Positions 49,167 to 60,272 of a stretch of DNA of 64,000 nt are shown in pieces. A program made the translations under genes and the position numbers. Origin of the DNA: an archaeon. GTDB taxonomy: Archaea; AGJL01; Methanococci; Methanococcales; Methanocaldococcaceae. Position 1 is the first letter of the stretch, and each line of letters opens with the position of its first letter. Below the pieces are notes generated by a model. That model did no database searches. It saw only the letters and a list, made by a program, of their open reading frames with translations, and was not told where the DNA came from. The stretch lies in NCBI GenBank assembly GCA_024278985.1, contig JAJRSC010000015.1:21836-85835 (forward strand), read 5' to 3'.

Positions 49167-49808
49167 ATGGAGATTATTCCAGTTATGGATATAATGGATG
49201 GTATAGTTGTTAGTGGTAAAGGTGGAGAAAGAGATAAGTATAAACCACTAAAATCAGTTATATGTAATAGTTGTAATCCTATAGATGTAGCTAAAGCATA
49301 CAAAAATCTTGGGGCTAAAAAAGTGTATATTGCTGATTTAAATGCTATTTTAGGAAATGGTAATAATTTAGATATTATTAAAAAGATAGATTTTTTATAT
49401 AAAATTGTTGATTTTGGGATTAGAGATAGAAAAGATTATGAAAAAGTTAGAGAATTTTTTACCCCTATCATAGCAACAGAAACAGTTAAAGATATCTCTC
49501 TTTTTAAAGAAAAGGATATTTTTATAAGTTTAGATTTTAAAAATGGGAAGTTGTTAAATTATAACTTAGAAGATATAATAAACATAATTAATAAAAATGT
49601 CCCTTTAATTGTTTTGGATATCTCTTCAGTAGGGTCTCAAAGAGGGGTTAATATTGATTTAGTAAATAAAATAATAAATATTGTTAATAATCCTGTATAT
49701 GTTGGAGGTGGAGTTAAAGGAGAAGAGGATATAAAAACTTTAGAAGATTTAGGAGTTACTGGAGTATTAGTAGGGACAGCTATACATAAGGGTATCATTA
49801 AGATATAA
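49167..49808 (+). CDS. HisA-like (beta/alpha)8 protein, COG1411
   Basis: 213 residues related to HisA/HisF barrels. VMDIMDGIVV near the start and YVGGGVKGEEDI / GVLVGTAIHKG at the end mark the phosphate-binding region. Methanogen COG1411 proteins are thought to be distinct from real HisA; substrate unknown. Convergent with the TctA-like gene, overlapping by 11 bases. Confidence 0.85.
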   Translation: MEIIPVMDIMDGIVVSGKGGERDKYKPLKSVICNSCNPIDVAKAYKNLGAKKVYIADLNAILGNGNNLDIIKKIDFLYKIVDFGIRDRKDYEKVREFFTPIIATETVKDISLFKEKDIFISLDFKNGKLLNYNLEDIINIINKNVPLIVLDISSVGSQRGVNIDLVNKIINIVNNPVYVGGGVKGEEDIKTLEDLGVTGVLVGTAIHKGIIKI

Positions 49809-50991
49809 AAAATAATATTGTAGGAAATACTAAAACATTCATCATATTTGAAAGATTAGATTCTGAAAGATTTGCCAACAATCCAATAGATATAGATACA
49901 ATATAAACAACCAAAGAGTATAATAAATATTCTTTACATACAATTATAACAATCAAAGAACATAAAATTATTAAAAATAATGATAGATACCTAAAATTTA
50001 CTTCCTCTAAGATTTTTAAAATATATTTAGACAAATAAGATAATATAATAAAGGAGATTGTAGAGGAGATTAAAACAAGAATAAACATATCTCCAAAAGA
50101 ATATTTTAAATTTAAATTCCTAATGGTCTCTGCTACTCCACTTCTACCTTTTCCTATAAATATTAGAGATAATAAAGAAAAAACTTCATTAGATAATATC
50201 ATTGCTCCCTGAGAAACTAAAAAAATCTTTAAATTACTCTCCTTAATTATCTTACTCAAAATAAAATTTAACTGTGCTCCACTAACTGCTGGTAAAAATA
50301 TTCTAAAAAATCCTGTTATAGTTGCTAAAAATGAAACTTTAAAAAAAGAATATTCTAATTTAGGATAACTAATTTCCTGTTTTACTAATTTATTTGTCCT
50401 TAGATTGTTTATTAATATAGGAATCCCAAACATTCCTGTAAATATAGCTGTTAAAATTGAGTTGGTAGAATAATTTAAATATAAAACAACAATTCCAAAT
50501 ATTCCTGATAAAAAGATAACAAATATTTCCCAAATATGTTTAGATGTAAATATTTGGTAAATAACAAATAAAATTAAAATAATAGACATTTCTGGCTTAA
50601 TAAATTTATAAATTTCATCAATATTTACTCCTAAACATAAAATAATCAATGAAATCAATAAAGAAAATACAACCCCTAAATAACTACCAAACCCTGCTAA
50701 AATAACTCCTTCATAACCTTTTCCTAATAATGTTAGTCTATGCATTGGTAATATAGATACTGCTGTATTGTCATCAGGAACTCCTAAAAATGCTGATGGA
50801 ATAAAACTAATAAAATAGTGAGAAACTACTAAACCTATTAAGAAAGGAAAATAATTTTCAGTTCCAATATAGTTAATAAGAAAAATAGAGAGAACTGCTA
50901 TATTATTGGGATGTATCCCTGGAAATAGACCAGTAAATATTCCTGTTATAATTCCCAAAAGTAAATATAATATACTTATCATAATAATCAT
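49798..50991 (-). CDS. TctA/DUF112-family integral membrane protein
   Basis: 397 residues, about ten membrane segments. The TctA signature GIFTGLFPGIHPN (19-31) and FLGVPDDNTAVSILP are present. In bacteria TctA is part of tricarboxylate transport with periplasmic TctC, absent here, as in other archaea. Substrate unknown. Confidence 0.85.
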   Translation of the reverse strand: MIIMISILYLLLGIITGIFTGLFPGIHPNNIAVLSIFLINYIGTENYFPFLIGLVVSHYFISFIPSAFLGVPDDNTAVSILPMHRLTLLGKGYEGVILAGFGSYLGVVFSLLISLIILCLGVNIDEIYKFIKPEMSIILILFVIYQIFTSKHIWEIFVIFLSGIFGIVVLYLNYSTNSILTAIFTGMFGIPILINNLRTNKLVKQEISYPKLEYSFFKVSFLATITGFFRIFLPAVSGAQLNFILSKIIKESNLKIFLVSQGAMILSNEVFSLLSLIFIGKGRSGVAETIRNLNLKYSFGDMFILVLISSTISFIILSYLSKYILKILEEVNFRYLSLFLIILCSLIVIIVCKEYLLYSLVVYIVSISIGLLANLSESNLSNMMNVLVFPTILFFIS

Positions 50992-51132
50992 AACAAAATT
51001 ACCTAAAGTATAAATATAAGTTTAGAAAAAGCTTAAATATTCTTAACCTCTATAATTGTATGAAGAATATTATAAATATTTTTAGGTATAATTTCTTTTG
51101 AAACATATTCAGAATAAAAATAAGGTGAAAAG

Positions 51133-51324
51133 ATGGGAAGAGTAAGGCAGCTCTTTATAAAAAGAACTGCTTTAGAGTTAATAAAAAAATATAGAGATTT
51201 ATTCACAACAGATTTCGAAGAAAATAAAAGAAAAGTTGAAGAAGTAGCCCAAATATCAACAAAAAGATTAAGAAATAGAATTGCTGGATATATAACTCAT
51301 AAAATGAGACAGTTACAAAGGTGA
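51133..51324 (+). CDS. rps17e: Small subunit ribosomal protein S17e
   Basis: 63 residues with [17 protein letters not shown] and [16 protein letters not shown], the archaeal S17e pattern. It is overlapped by the dapA ribosome site; rps17e-dapA is also the M. jannaschii order, from memory. Confidence 0.96.
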   Translation: MGRVRQLFIKRTALELIKKYRDLFTTDFEENKRKVEEVAQISTKRLRNRIAGYITHKMRQLQR

Positions 51325-51332
51325 ATTTATTT

Positions 51333-52205
51333 ATGTTTTCTGGAACCTATCCTGCCATCATAACCCCCTTTAAAAACTATGAAATTGATTTTGATGGTTT
51401 AAAAGAAAATATTGATTTTTTAATTGATAATGGTGTTGATGGTTTAGTAGTTGTTGGTACTACTGGAGAAAGTCCTACTCTCTCCCATGAAGAACATAAA
51501 AAGGTTATTGAGAAAGCTGTAGAATTTGTTGATGGCAGGGTTAAAGTTATTGCTGGAGCAGGTTCTAATAACACAGCTGAAGCAATTGAATTAAGTACAT
51601 TTGCCGAAGATGTTGGAGCTGATGCAATTTTATCAATTACTCCATACTATAATAAACCTACCCAAAAAGGTTTATTAAAACACTTTGGTATGATTGCTGA
51701 ATCTGTTAATCTCCCTATAATTCTCTATAATGTTCCATCAAGAACAGGAGTAAATTTAGAACCTAAAACAGCAAAAATTTTGGATGAAGAATATAGTAAT
51801 ATTGTGGCTATAAAAGAAGCAAATCCTAACCTTTCTCAGGTTTCAGAAATTATATTAGAAACAAATTTAACAGTTTTATCTGGGAATGATGAGCTAACAC
51901 TCCCTATTATGGCCTTAGGTGGGAAAGGAGTTATAAGTGTTGTTGCTAACATAGTACCAAAGGATATAGTTGAGATGGTTAATTCTGCTTTAAATGGTAA
52001 TTTTGAAAAAGCAAGAGATATTCATTATAAACTGTACCCACTTATGAAAGCTCTCTTTATAGAAACTAACCCTATTCCAGTTAAAACAGCTTTAAATCTT
52101 TTAGGAAGACCTGCAGGAGAATTAAGACCTCCATTAACAGATATGTCTGAAGAACATAAGAAACTCTTAATAGATGTGTTAAAAAATCTTGGGTTATTGG
52201 GATAG
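51333..52205 (+). CDS. dapA: 4-hydroxy-tetrahydrodipicolinate synthase DapA
   Basis: Condenses pyruvate with aspartate semialdehyde in lysine synthesis. 290 residues. TTGESPTL, YNVPSRTGV with the active Tyr, and AIKEANPNL with the Schiff-base Lys are clear. ATG 51333 follows AAAGGTGAA at good spacing; GTG 51321 lies inside that site. Confidence 0.96.
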   Translation: MFSGTYPAIITPFKNYEIDFDGLKENIDFLIDNGVDGLVVVGTTGESPTLSHEEHKKVIEKAVEFVDGRVKVIAGAGSNNTAEAIELSTFAEDVGADAILSITPYYNKPTQKGLLKHFGMIAESVNLPIILYNVPSRTGVNLEPKTAKILDEEYSNIVAIKEANPNLSQVSEIILETNLTVLSGNDELTLPIMALGGKGVISVVANIVPKDIVEMVNSALNGNFEKARDIHYKLYPLMKALFIETNPIPVKTALNLLGRPAGELRPPLTDMSEEHKKLLIDVLKNLGLLG

Positions 52206-52208
52206 TTT

Positions 52209-52421
52209 ATGATGAAAGAGGTTGAAGAGATAATAAAAAAATTTAGTGAAGTTCTTGAAAAATACAATTTAGAGGAAGAAGAAAGTTATTACATAATTGA
52301 AAAAAAGAATGTCCTTAGGGAGGATATTCCAGAGAGAGATAATAATTACAGAGAAAATTTTTTAAAATTAACTAAAAATGAAAATGGATATGTTAAAGTT
52401 GAAAGAGCTCACTGGTTATAA
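52209..52421 (+). CDS. GatC-like small protein
   Basis: 70 residues. A helical first half and KNVLREDIPERDNNYRENFL recall the N-x-LRED block of aspartyl/glutamyl-tRNA amidotransferase subunit C, ending in NGYVKVERAHWL. It is shorter than normal GatC (about 95), missing part of the first helices. Three bases after dapA. It may be an adaptor rather than a real GatC. Confidence 0.6.
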   Translation: MMKEVEEIIKKFSEVLEKYNLEEEESYYIIEKKNVLREDIPERDNNYRENFLKLTKNENGYVKVERAHWL

Positions 52422-52487
52422 AAAACTTTATATAACTTCAACAATTTTTATATTTTCAATCTTCAAAACTTTAAAAAGGGTGAGAGC

Positions 52488-52595
52488 ATAAAAAGAAGTT
52501 CAAGAAGATGGAAAAAAAAGGGTAGAATGAGATGGAAATGGTATAAGAAAAGATTAAGAAGATTGAAAAGAGAAAGAAGAAAAGCAAGAGCATAA
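52488..52595 (+). CDS. rpl41e: Large subunit ribosomal protein L41e, apparent ATA start
   Basis: 35 residues, almost only Lys, Arg and Trp; the part from ATG 52527, [19 protein letters not shown], matches eukaryotic L41 (25 residues, MRAKW...KRMRRLKRKRRK). The ribosome site AAAGGGTGAG ends at 52484. The first codon behind it in the frame is ATA 52488, from which [12 protein letters not shown] also fits the archaeal L41e N-terminus. So the real start may be a misread ATG at 52488, or ATG 52527 giving 22 residues. Confidence 0.72.
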   Translation: MKRSSRRWKKKGRMRWKWYKKRLRRLKRERRKARA

Positions 52596-52617
52596 TTTTT
52601 TATTTATTTGTGAGATA

Positions 52618-53148
52618 ATGTTTGAGATTGAAGTTAAGGGAAAGATTGATAATAAAGAAGAAATAATAAAAAAACTTAAATCTTTAAATTTTTCTTTTAT
52701 AGAGAAAAAGATACAAGAAGATATTTATTTTAATGGTATTGATAGAGATTTTAAAAAAACTGATGAAGCTCTAAGGATTAGAGATGATAATGGAATATAT
52801 TTCTTAACATATAAAGGGCCTAAAATTGATAAAATATCAAAAAGTAGAGAAGAGATTGAGGTTAAAGTAGAAGATAAAGAAAAGTTAAGAAAAATTTTAA
52901 AAAAATTAGGTTTTAAAGAATCATTAACTATTAAAAAAATTAGAGAAATATACAAAAAAGATAACATAACAGTATGTATTGATTATATTGAAAATTTAGG
53001 TTATTTTATTGAAGTTGAAAAAGAAACTAATAAATATGATGAAAAAGAAGTTAAACAACTTTTAGATTTATTAAAAGATTTAGGAGTTAAACAATTAATA
53101 ACTAAATCTTACTTAGAAATGGTGGCTGAATATGAAGAAAAAAAATAA
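52618..53148 (+). CDS. cyaB: CYTH-domain protein, class IV adenylate cyclase / triphosphatase type
   Basis: 176 residues. CYTH signature ExExK at 3-7 (EIEVK), with paired ExE motifs in REEIEVKVEDKE and YIENLGYFIEVEKE lining the triphosphate tunnel. Cyclase versus thiamine- or inorganic-triphosphatase activity cannot be told from sequence. Overlaps the next small gene by 17 bases. Confidence 0.88.
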   Translation: MFEIEVKGKIDNKEEIIKKLKSLNFSFIEKKIQEDIYFNGIDRDFKKTDEALRIRDDNGIYFLTYKGPKIDKISKSREEIEVKVEDKEKLRKILKKLGFKESLTIKKIREIYKKDNITVCIDYIENLGYFIEVEKETNKYDEKEVKQLLDLLKDLGVKQLITKSYLEMVAEYEEKK

Positions 53149-53245
53149 TAAATTGAAACTTTCTAAAAGGCAAATTATTGCTATACTTATAGCAGTATTT
53201 ATGCTCCTTTCAACTATCCCTGTTTTTTTAATTGGTTTAAAATAA
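53132..53245 (+). CDS. 37-residue single-membrane-segment protein
   Basis: Lys-rich N-terminus ([14 protein letters not shown]), one hydrophobic helix (15-35) and a terminal Lys. ATG 53132 lies 6 bases after GGTGG and overlaps the CYTH gene by 17 bases. It overlaps the 3' end of alaS on the other strand by 32 bases. Ribosome site and coupling suggest a genuine small membrane protein. Confidence 0.5.
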   Translation: MKKKNNKLKLSKRQIIAILIAVFMLLSTIPVFLIGLK

Positions 53246-55886
53246 ATTCTTTAGCTTTTACTTTAATATTTTCTAAACTTTCAGTATATTTTCCTTGAGA
53301 TAAATGTTCTTTTCCTCCACCTTTTGCAATATATTTTATTAATTCATTCATATTAATATCAACATTTTCACCTCTTTTACATAAAATAAATCCAGAGTTA
53401 TTTAGTAGGATTACTATCTTATTGTCTTTTGCTAAATTGTCTGCTAAACTTAACATTTCTTTAGGTGTTAATGTAAGTTTTTCAACTAATAACTCATATC
53501 TTTCTACTCTTTCAAATTTATCCATTAATTCATATCTTTTAAGTTCTCCAACTTTCTTTTCTAATTGTTCAACTTTCTTTTTAAGTTCTTTATATTCATT
53601 GAATAACTTTTCAACAGACTTAACTATATCCTCTGGATTTGTTCTTAAAATTTCTCCTACTTTTGTTAATTTCTCTTCTAAATCTTGAACATACTCAAGA
53701 GATTTTAAACCTGCAGTATATATTAATCTCTCAACACCATCCTGAATTTTTTCAGTTTTAACAATTTTTATAAAACCAACTTCTCCAGTATTTTGGCAAT
53801 GTGTCCCACCACATGCTTGAACATCAATAATATTTTTATTTTTATCAATAATTTTTATTATTCTTAAAGTATCTCCAGGAACTACTCCTCCCTGATAAAT
53901 TCTAAAACCATATTTTTCTTCTGCTTCATTTCTATCCATAAAACAACTTTCTATATTATAGTTATTTAGAACTATTTTATTTGCAAGCTCTTCAATCTTT
54001 TTAAGCTCTTCTTTACTAATTTTTTTATAATGGGTAATATCTAACCTTGCTTTATCAACATCTACATCAGAACCTGTTTGCCATATATGCTTTCCTAAAA
54101 CTTCTCTTGCAGCTGCTAAAATAATATGTGTTGCTGTGTGGTGTCTCATTAAACTCTCTCTTCTTTCCCAATCAATAACTCCCTCAATTTCGTCTCCTTT
54201 ATTTAAACCTTCAATATTTTCAACTTTATGGAATATAGTCTCTCCAGATTTTTGTACATCTAAAACTCTGTATTTTTTATTATTTTTTATAATATATCCT
54301 GTATCTGACTTCTGTCCTCCACCTTCAGGATAGAAGAGTGTTTTATCTAATATAATATAGTTATCAACAATTTCTAAAATTTTAGCTTTAAATTTTCTTT
54401 CTTTTGGATATTTATAGTATAATGGTTCTGTTTTTATATTTAATGTTGGAAATTCTTTCTCTTTTTTGTCCTTTATCTCCTCTTTTTGTTCATGTCTCTC
54501 TGCTACAATTGTATAGAAATTATCTGGAATTTCTATTTTTTTATTATATTTTTCAGCTATTTCTTTAACTACCTCTGGAGGTATTCCATGGCTATCATAA
54601 AGTTCTATTAATTTATCTAAATCAATATCTTTATTTTTTAGTAATCTTTTAACTAAACTCTCTCCTTTTTTTAATGTTTCCCTATATCTTTCTTTTTCTA
54701 CTTTTAAAACATCATAAATATAATCTTCCATCTCTAAAAGTTCAGGATACAAGGATTTTAAATTTTTTAAATGTAGTCTTATAATATCTTCTATATCTAA
54801 ACTCAAATTAAGTTTATCCATATGTCTTAATGTCTTTCTTATAAGCATTCTTACTAAATAACCATCTTTAACATTTGATGGAACAATACCATCCCCAAGC
54901 ATAAATGTTATTGCCCTTGTATGGTCAGAGATGGAATATATATGTTCATATGGCTCAAGTATTTTATTGAGTTCATTAACATCTATCCCAACATGTTTTG
55001 ATAACTCATATCTTAATTTTTTTAAATCTCCCACATCTTTAACATCCATTAATCCAGCTAATTCTGTTATTTTTCCTAAAATCTTATCATCTATCTTTTC
55101 AACTCCAGCATCTTTTTTTAATTTTTCTACAATATCTCCAAATATTGCATCATAAATAGTTGGTTTTCCTGTTGATGCCCATACAAATCTTTCAATTCCA
55201 TAACCAGTATCCACTATTTTTAAAGGTATCTCTTTATATGTATCTCCAACTTTTTCATATTGCATAAAAACAAGTGTTGCCAATTCTACCCCATGAGTTA
55301 AAACTTCAAAACATGGCCCAGCATTTCCTCCTCCTTCCCACCAGCTTTCTATAAATGTTATACTTCTTTCATCTATACCCAATCTTTTAAAGAAATTAAA
55401 ACATAATTCCACAGTTTCATCTTTCCAATAAACTTTATTGTCTTCAGTATTAAATGCATGATGTCCTCCCATAGTAAAGCATGTTAAATGCCTTCCAGTT
55501 CTTCCAACATTATCAACATCATTTAATCTTATACATGGTTGAGCAATAACTAAAGGATTAGCTTTTGGTTTAACCAAACCCTTAGTAACCCATGGTTGAA
55601 AAACTGCAATTGAGGCAATTGTTAATAATATATCATCTCTCCATCTCTTGGCAGTTACTGGAGCTCTTTTTATTGGAGTGTGATTATGCTCTTCAAAAAA
55701 TTTTATAAACTCCTTAACCATCTCCTCATAAGTATATGGCTTATTAGTTATTGGCCTACCAATAAAAGAATACTTATCACAGGGCACATCTCCACATGTA
55801 TCTCTTTCTTCCAAACTCCAAAAAACTTTACCACACTTTTTACATTTTTGTTTTTTAAATCCAAGTTATTCAAATAATTTAACCAT
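53214..55886 (-). pseudogene. alaS: Alanyl-tRNA synthetase, premature stop near its N-terminus
   Basis: Class II AlaRS with catalytic, editing and C-terminal domains. True start is ATG 55886 (MVKLFE), but a TAA at 55866-55868 follows the sixth codon; [26 protein letters not shown] continues in frame, the archaeal zinc-binding N-terminus. A GAA codon would repair it and give 890 residues. The editing site RHHTATHI and ACGGTHCQ is present. Translation from the downstream ATG 55814 would lose only the zinc-ribbon start. AlaRS is indispensable, so an error is likely. Confidence 0.93.
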
Positions 55887-55980
55887 ATTAATCCCTAATT
55901 ATTCCTATTAATCATAAAACTTAAAATACTACCTACTATTTATAAATAATTTAATTAATATTTTGTGAGGTGAGATATAT

Positions 55981-56262
55981 ATGGTGTTTGGTGCTGCAGC
56001 AAGTGAAAAATCTCCAGAGGAGATTTTAAAAGGAGTGGCTATGATGTTGGATGAGATTATTAATGATACTGCAGTTCCAAGAAACATAAGAGCTGCAGCT
56101 GAAAAGGCAAAAGAAGTAGTTTTAAATGAAAAAGAGGAACCAATAGTTAGAAGTGCAACAGCAATACATATTTTAGATGAAATTAGCAATGACCCAAACA
56201 TGCCATTACACACAAGAACACAAATATGGAGTATTGTAAGTGAATTAGAAAGAGTTAAGTAA
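55981..56262 (+). CDS. UPF0147 small helical protein
   Basis: 93 residues, all-helical, with [19 protein letters not shown] and [19 protein letters not shown] typical of this conserved archaeal family of unknown role. ATG follows GAGGTGAGA. Convergent with the aldolase gene, overlapping by 18 bases. Confidence 0.92.
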   Translation: MVFGAAASEKSPEEILKGVAMMLDEIINDTAVPRNIRAAAEKAKEVVLNEKEEPIVRSATAIHILDEISNDPNMPLHTRTQIWSIVSELERVK

Positions 56263-56784
56263 TTTTAAAAGAGTTAATTTTGCCTGTTCTTCTAAAACTT
56301 CCACTTTTATATATGCCTCCTTTAAGGTTTTTCCTAAGCATACAACACCATGCTTTTTTAGAATAATACAGTCCTCAGTTTTTTCAGCAACTTTTTTGGC
56401 TAATTCATAACTTCCAGGAGGATAATAATCTACATATCCAACATTTTTTAAAAAAATTTCTCCTTCAGGAGTTAGTAGTTCTATTTTTTTATCAATTAAT
56501 GATAAATATGTGGAGATTAAAGAATGAGTATGAATTATTGCATTAACATCTTCCCTTTTTTTATATATTTCTAAATGTAAATACCTCTCTGATGAAGGAT
56601 TTCCTTTTATTACTTCTCCATTTAAATTAATAATTGCTATATCTTCCTTCTCTAACAATCCCAATATTGAACCTGTTGGGGTAATATATATTTTATCTCC
56701 TTTTTTTATTGAAACATTTCCTCCACTTCCAACAACATATTTTCTATCATATAGTAACCTACAGATTTTTAAAAATTCTTCCAT
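56245..56784 (-). CDS. fucA: Class II aldolase, L-fuculose-phosphate aldolase type
   Basis: 179 residues. Phosphate-binding [12 protein letters not shown] and the zinc ligands HTHS (His-His) and LKKHGVV are present. In methanogens this enzyme cleaves or makes lactaldehyde from sugar phosphates, possibly for F420 or DHAP. Usual length. Confidence 0.88.
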   Translation of the reverse strand: MEEFLKICRLLYDRKYVVGSGGNVSIKKGDKIYITPTGSILGLLEKEDIAIINLNGEVIKGNPSSERYLHLEIYKKREDVNAIIHTHSLISTYLSLIDKKIELLTPEGEIFLKNVGYVDYYPPGSYELAKKVAEKTEDCIILKKHGVVCLGKTLKEAYIKVEVLEEQAKLTLLKLLNSF

Positions 56785-56867
56785 TTTATCATCTTATAAA
56801 AAATTATATAAAACAAATAATATTAAGTTATTTAAAATAAAAAAATTATTTTGCAGGTGAAATTATT

Positions 56868-57116
56868 ATGACATCTGAAAAATTAAAAGAAATACTTTCT
56901 GAGTTAGAAAGTATTATGAACAAGGAAAAAAAATATATTGAATTAGTTGCTACAATTGAGTACCTTTTAAATTTAGTAGAACCAAGTAAAAGAGAAAAGT
57001 TTAGAGAAGCATTAGAAGATGCTGAAAGTATTGAAGATGTTTATGAATTATTAAAGGCTATAAAACTCCAATTAGGAATACAAGGAACTAAAAAGTATGT
57101 TTTAAAATTGGAGTAA
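56868..57116 (+). CDS. Small helical protein of unknown function
   Basis: 82 residues, predicted all-helical, Leu/Glu/Lys-rich; EKYIELVATIEYLLNLVEPS could form a coiled coil. ATG 56868 follows GCAGGTGAAA. Convergent with SepCysS, overlapping by 15 bases. No family recognised. Confidence 0.65.
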   Translation: MTSEKLKEILSELESIMNKEKKYIELVATIEYLLNLVEPSKREKFREALEDAESIEDVYELLKAIKLQLGIQGTKKYVLKLE

Positions 57117-58214
57117 TATCTCTTTGATACTGTTTATAACATATTTAACTTGTTCCCATTCTAATCCATATACACTCATTTTTATTTCTTTAGTAACCCC
57201 TGGTTTTATTCCACCTATTCCTCTTTTTTTCAATTCATCATAAAAGAAATATCCTCTTCTTTTATCTTTCTTAGCAATATCATCTAGCACAGGAGTCTCA
57301 AATAAAATTAAATCATGTTCTTTTGGCTTAATGCCAAGTTGTTTAAATCCAACTTTTTCAAGTTCTTCAACGACATACCTTGTTTTTTTAATTTCTTCAT
57401 TCCACTTTTTTACTCTTTCTTTTACATATGGAAAACTTGACATAAGTGTAATTATTGGTAAGCCCCTACTTGTACATCCTAAAAATTCAATTTCTTTTTT
57501 AGGGAAATTTTGGGAAGGTTTTGCTATTTTATCATAAAATTCCTCTCTAAATCCTAAGATTCCAATTGGTCCAGATGCTGCCATACTCTTATGTCCTGAA
57601 GCAACTATAAAATCAGCCTTTAACTTTTTTGCATCTACTGGCATTCTTCCAACACTATAAGCACAGTTTAATAAAAATGGAATACCTTTTTCTCTTGCTA
57701 TTTTTCCAACTTTTTTAGCATCATTTAAGTTTCCATAATTTCCATCCACATGGGTCAATAATATTAAACCAATATTTTTATTCTTATCTTCCAATTCATC
57801 AATAACTTTTTTATAATCATCTAAATTTATCTTATATGTGGGATATTTTTCTTCATATCCTACCTTAGCAATATTTAATTTTGCTCTTTCTGCTGAGACA
57901 TAACTTGTATAGTGGGCATTACTATCCAAAATAACATAATCCCCTTCTTTACAAATAGCATGCATAACTGCAAATTTACCCTCTCTTGCTCCATGAGTTA
58001 CTCTTACAAAGTCTATATTTAACCACTCAGCAACTTCTTCTAAAAAATGTTTAATATTTGGATGTTCTATCTCATCCAATTTTCCCTGACAGAAATCACA
58101 TATACTATAACCATCCCAAAATTCATAAATTACTTTTTTTGTTTCTTTTGGAATAATACCTCCTCTTTGTATGGGATTAAGATTTATCATTTCTCTTAAA
58201 TTTCTACAGTACAT
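57102..58214 (-). CDS. pscS: O-phosphoseryl-tRNA(Cys):Cys-tRNA synthase SepCysS
   Basis: PLP enzyme that turns phosphoseryl-tRNA(Cys) into cysteinyl-tRNA, the methanogen route to cysteine. 370 residues. NLNPIQRGGIIPKE near the start, VTHGAREGK and the PLP lysine in SGHKSMAASGP are conserved. Its partner SepRS is not in this window. Confidence 0.95.
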   Translation of the reverse strand: MYCRNLREMINLNPIQRGGIIPKETKKVIYEFWDGYSICDFCQGKLDEIEHPNIKHFLEEVAEWLNIDFVRVTHGAREGKFAVMHAICKEGDYVILDSNAHYTSYVSAERAKLNIAKVGYEEKYPTYKINLDDYKKVIDELEDKNKNIGLILLTHVDGNYGNLNDAKKVGKIAREKGIPFLLNCAYSVGRMPVDAKKLKADFIVASGHKSMAASGPIGILGFREEFYDKIAKPSQNFPKKEIEFLGCTSRGLPIITLMSSFPYVKERVKKWNEEIKKTRYVVEELEKVGFKQLGIKPKEHDLILFETPVLDDIAKKDKRRGYFFYDELKKRGIGGIKPGVTKEIKMSVYGLEWEQVKYVINSIKEILLQF

Positions 58215-58309
58215 TAATCCACCTCAAAAATAGTTAATAATATTATAATAAAAATATTAGAACAAATATATAAAAGAGAATTTAATGTTAAAAATAGTTT
58301 TTGTATTTT

Positions 58310-58654
58310 TTAGCATTTTATAGCAACTTCTGGAGCTCCAAGTTTTTTAGGATGTGGAGCTTTAATAACAAAGAACTCTAAAATTTCATCATCATTATTT
58401 TCAATTATCATTTTTGTATTGAATGGAACATATACAATTGTTCCCTTTTTATATTTTTCTTTCTCATCTTCTAAAGTAAGGGTCATGGTTCCTTTAATTA
58501 TTATTAAATGAACATTACTATTTGAATAATGACATGGAACTTTCTCACCTTTTGGTAGAACTATATGATTTATAATAACATCATCAGTATTTACTAACTT
58601 CTCAACAACTTTTTTATCAGTATTTAAAGAAAAATTATAGGTTTTTGCTATCAT
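58310..58654 (-). CDS. Small cupin-fold protein next to hcp
   Basis: 114 residues, single cupin domain. Metal-site positions are CHYSNSNVHLIIIKG; the usual HxH is CHY..H. Four bases downstream of hcp, so co-transcribed; such a pairing occurs in other Methanocaldococcus genomes, from memory. May support the nitrosative stress response. Confidence 0.82.
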   Translation of the reverse strand: MIAKTYNFSLNTDKKVVEKLVNTDDVIINHIVLPKGEKVPCHYSNSNVHLIIIKGTMTLTLEDEKEKYKKGTIVYVPFNTKMIIENNDDEILEFFVIKAPHPKKLGAPEVAIKC

Positions 58655-58658
58655 AATC

Positions 58659-60272
58659 TTAACCTACTAATCTTTTTATATCTTCTTCAACTGTTGAGAT
58701 TGTTGAGATTCCAAACTTTTCAACAAGTATTTTCTTAACATTTTCAGATAAGAATGCAGGTAATGTTGGACCTAAGACAATGTTTTTAACTCCTAAATAT
58801 AACAATGCTAATAAAACAGCAACTGCCTTTTGCTCATACCATGATATATTATAAGCTATTGGAAGCTCATTTATATCTTCCAAATTAAAGACCTCTTTTA
58901 ATTTTAGAGCAATAACTGCCAATGAATAACTGTCATTACACTGTCCAGCATCTAAAACTCTTGGAATTCCATCAATGTCTCCTAAATCTAATTTTATAAA
59001 TCTATATTTAGCACATCCACAAGTTAATATAACTGTATCTTTTGGTAGAGCTTTGGCAAATTCAGTATAGTATTCTCTTGTTTTATGTCTTCCATCACAT
59101 CCAGCTAATACAACAAATTTTTTAATTTTTCCTGATTTAACAGCTTCAACTATTTTATCAGCCAATGCTAAAACTTGATTATGAGCAAATCCTCCAACAA
59201 TTTTACCATTTTCTAATGGTGTTGGTGGAGGACATTTTTTAGCATGCTCAATAACCTCAGAGAAATCTTTAACCCCATTCTTTTCAGGGATTCTTTTAAC
59301 TCCTGGATAACCTACTTCATTTGTTACATAAACTCTATCTTTATAACTATCTTTTGGAGGTACTAAACAGTTAGTTGTAAATATAATAGGTCCATTGAAT
59401 TTTTCAAATTCTTCTCTTTGTTTCCACCAGGCATTTCCATAATTTCCTACAAAATGCTCATACTTTTTAAAGAATGGATAATAATGGGCTGGTAACATCT
59501 CACAGTGGGTATATATATCTACTCCACTGTCTTTACTTTGCTCTAATAACTGCTCTAAATCTTTTAAGTCATGTCCTGTTATTAATATTCCAGGCCTATC
59601 TCTAACCCCTATATTTACCTCAGTAATTTCAGGATGACCATAAGTTTCAGTATTTGCTTTATCTAATAAAGCCAAAGTTTCAACTGCATATTTTCCAACT
59701 TCTAATGCCAAATTAAATAATTCATCTGCATCTTCTGATTCCACTATTTTTGTAAAAGCATCTACTATAAACTTATGAATTTCTTCATTATTATATCCTA
59801 ATCTCATAGCATGACTTAAATATGCACCAATTCCTTTTAAACCATATGTAGATAATTCTTTTAATGCTCTAATATCTTCATTTTTTTCAGATAAAACACC
59901 TACAACTTCAGGATTAGCTTTTTCAGATATTTCCTCTTCTTTAAATGTAGCACAATCTGGGAGTTCATCTCTATTTAGTTTAGTTTTTTCTATTATTCTC
60001 TCTCTCAACTCAATACCTTTTTTAATATAGTTTAAAACATCATTTTTATCAAAATTAACATTTGTTATTGTAACAAATAAGGCCTTAGGAATGTAGTCCA
60101 TAACTTCATCATCTAAGTAGTTTCCTTTACTACAAACATAGGATAAACCTTTTATAGTATAAATTAATAAGTCCTGTAAGTTTGCTACCTCTGGCTCTTT
60201 TCCACAAACACCTATTTCAGTACAACCAACATTTTTAGCAGCTTCTTGACATTGAAAACAAAACATCTTCAT
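58659..60272 (-). CDS. hcp: Hydroxylamine reductase (hybrid cluster protein)
   Basis: 537 residues with the Hcp N-terminal CFQC (4-7), VGC and GVCG cluster cysteines, and hybrid-cluster ligands in [17 protein letters not shown] and AGQCNDSYS. Reduces hydroxylamine or nitric oxide; expression is often induced under nitrosative stress. TATA box near 60318-60330 on the minus strand. Confidence 0.96.
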   Translation of the reverse strand: MKMFCFQCQEAAKNVGCTEIGVCGKEPEVANLQDLLIYTIKGLSYVCSKGNYLDDEVMDYIPKALFVTITNVNFDKNDVLNYIKKGIELRERIIEKTKLNRDELPDCATFKEEEISEKANPEVVGVLSEKNEDIRALKELSTYGLKGIGAYLSHAMRLGYNNEEIHKFIVDAFTKIVESEDADELFNLALEVGKYAVETLALLDKANTETYGHPEITEVNIGVRDRPGILITGHDLKDLEQLLEQSKDSGVDIYTHCEMLPAHYYPFFKKYEHFVGNYGNAWWKQREEFEKFNGPIIFTTNCLVPPKDSYKDRVYVTNEVGYPGVKRIPEKNGVKDFSEVIEHAKKCPPPTPLENGKIVGGFAHNQVLALADKIVEAVKSGKIKKFVVLAGCDGRHKTREYYTEFAKALPKDTVILTCGCAKYRFIKLDLGDIDGIPRVLDAGQCNDSYSLAVIALKLKEVFNLEDINELPIAYNISWYEQKAVAVLLALLYLGVKNIVLGPTLPAFLSENVKKILVEKFGISTISTVEEDIKRLVG

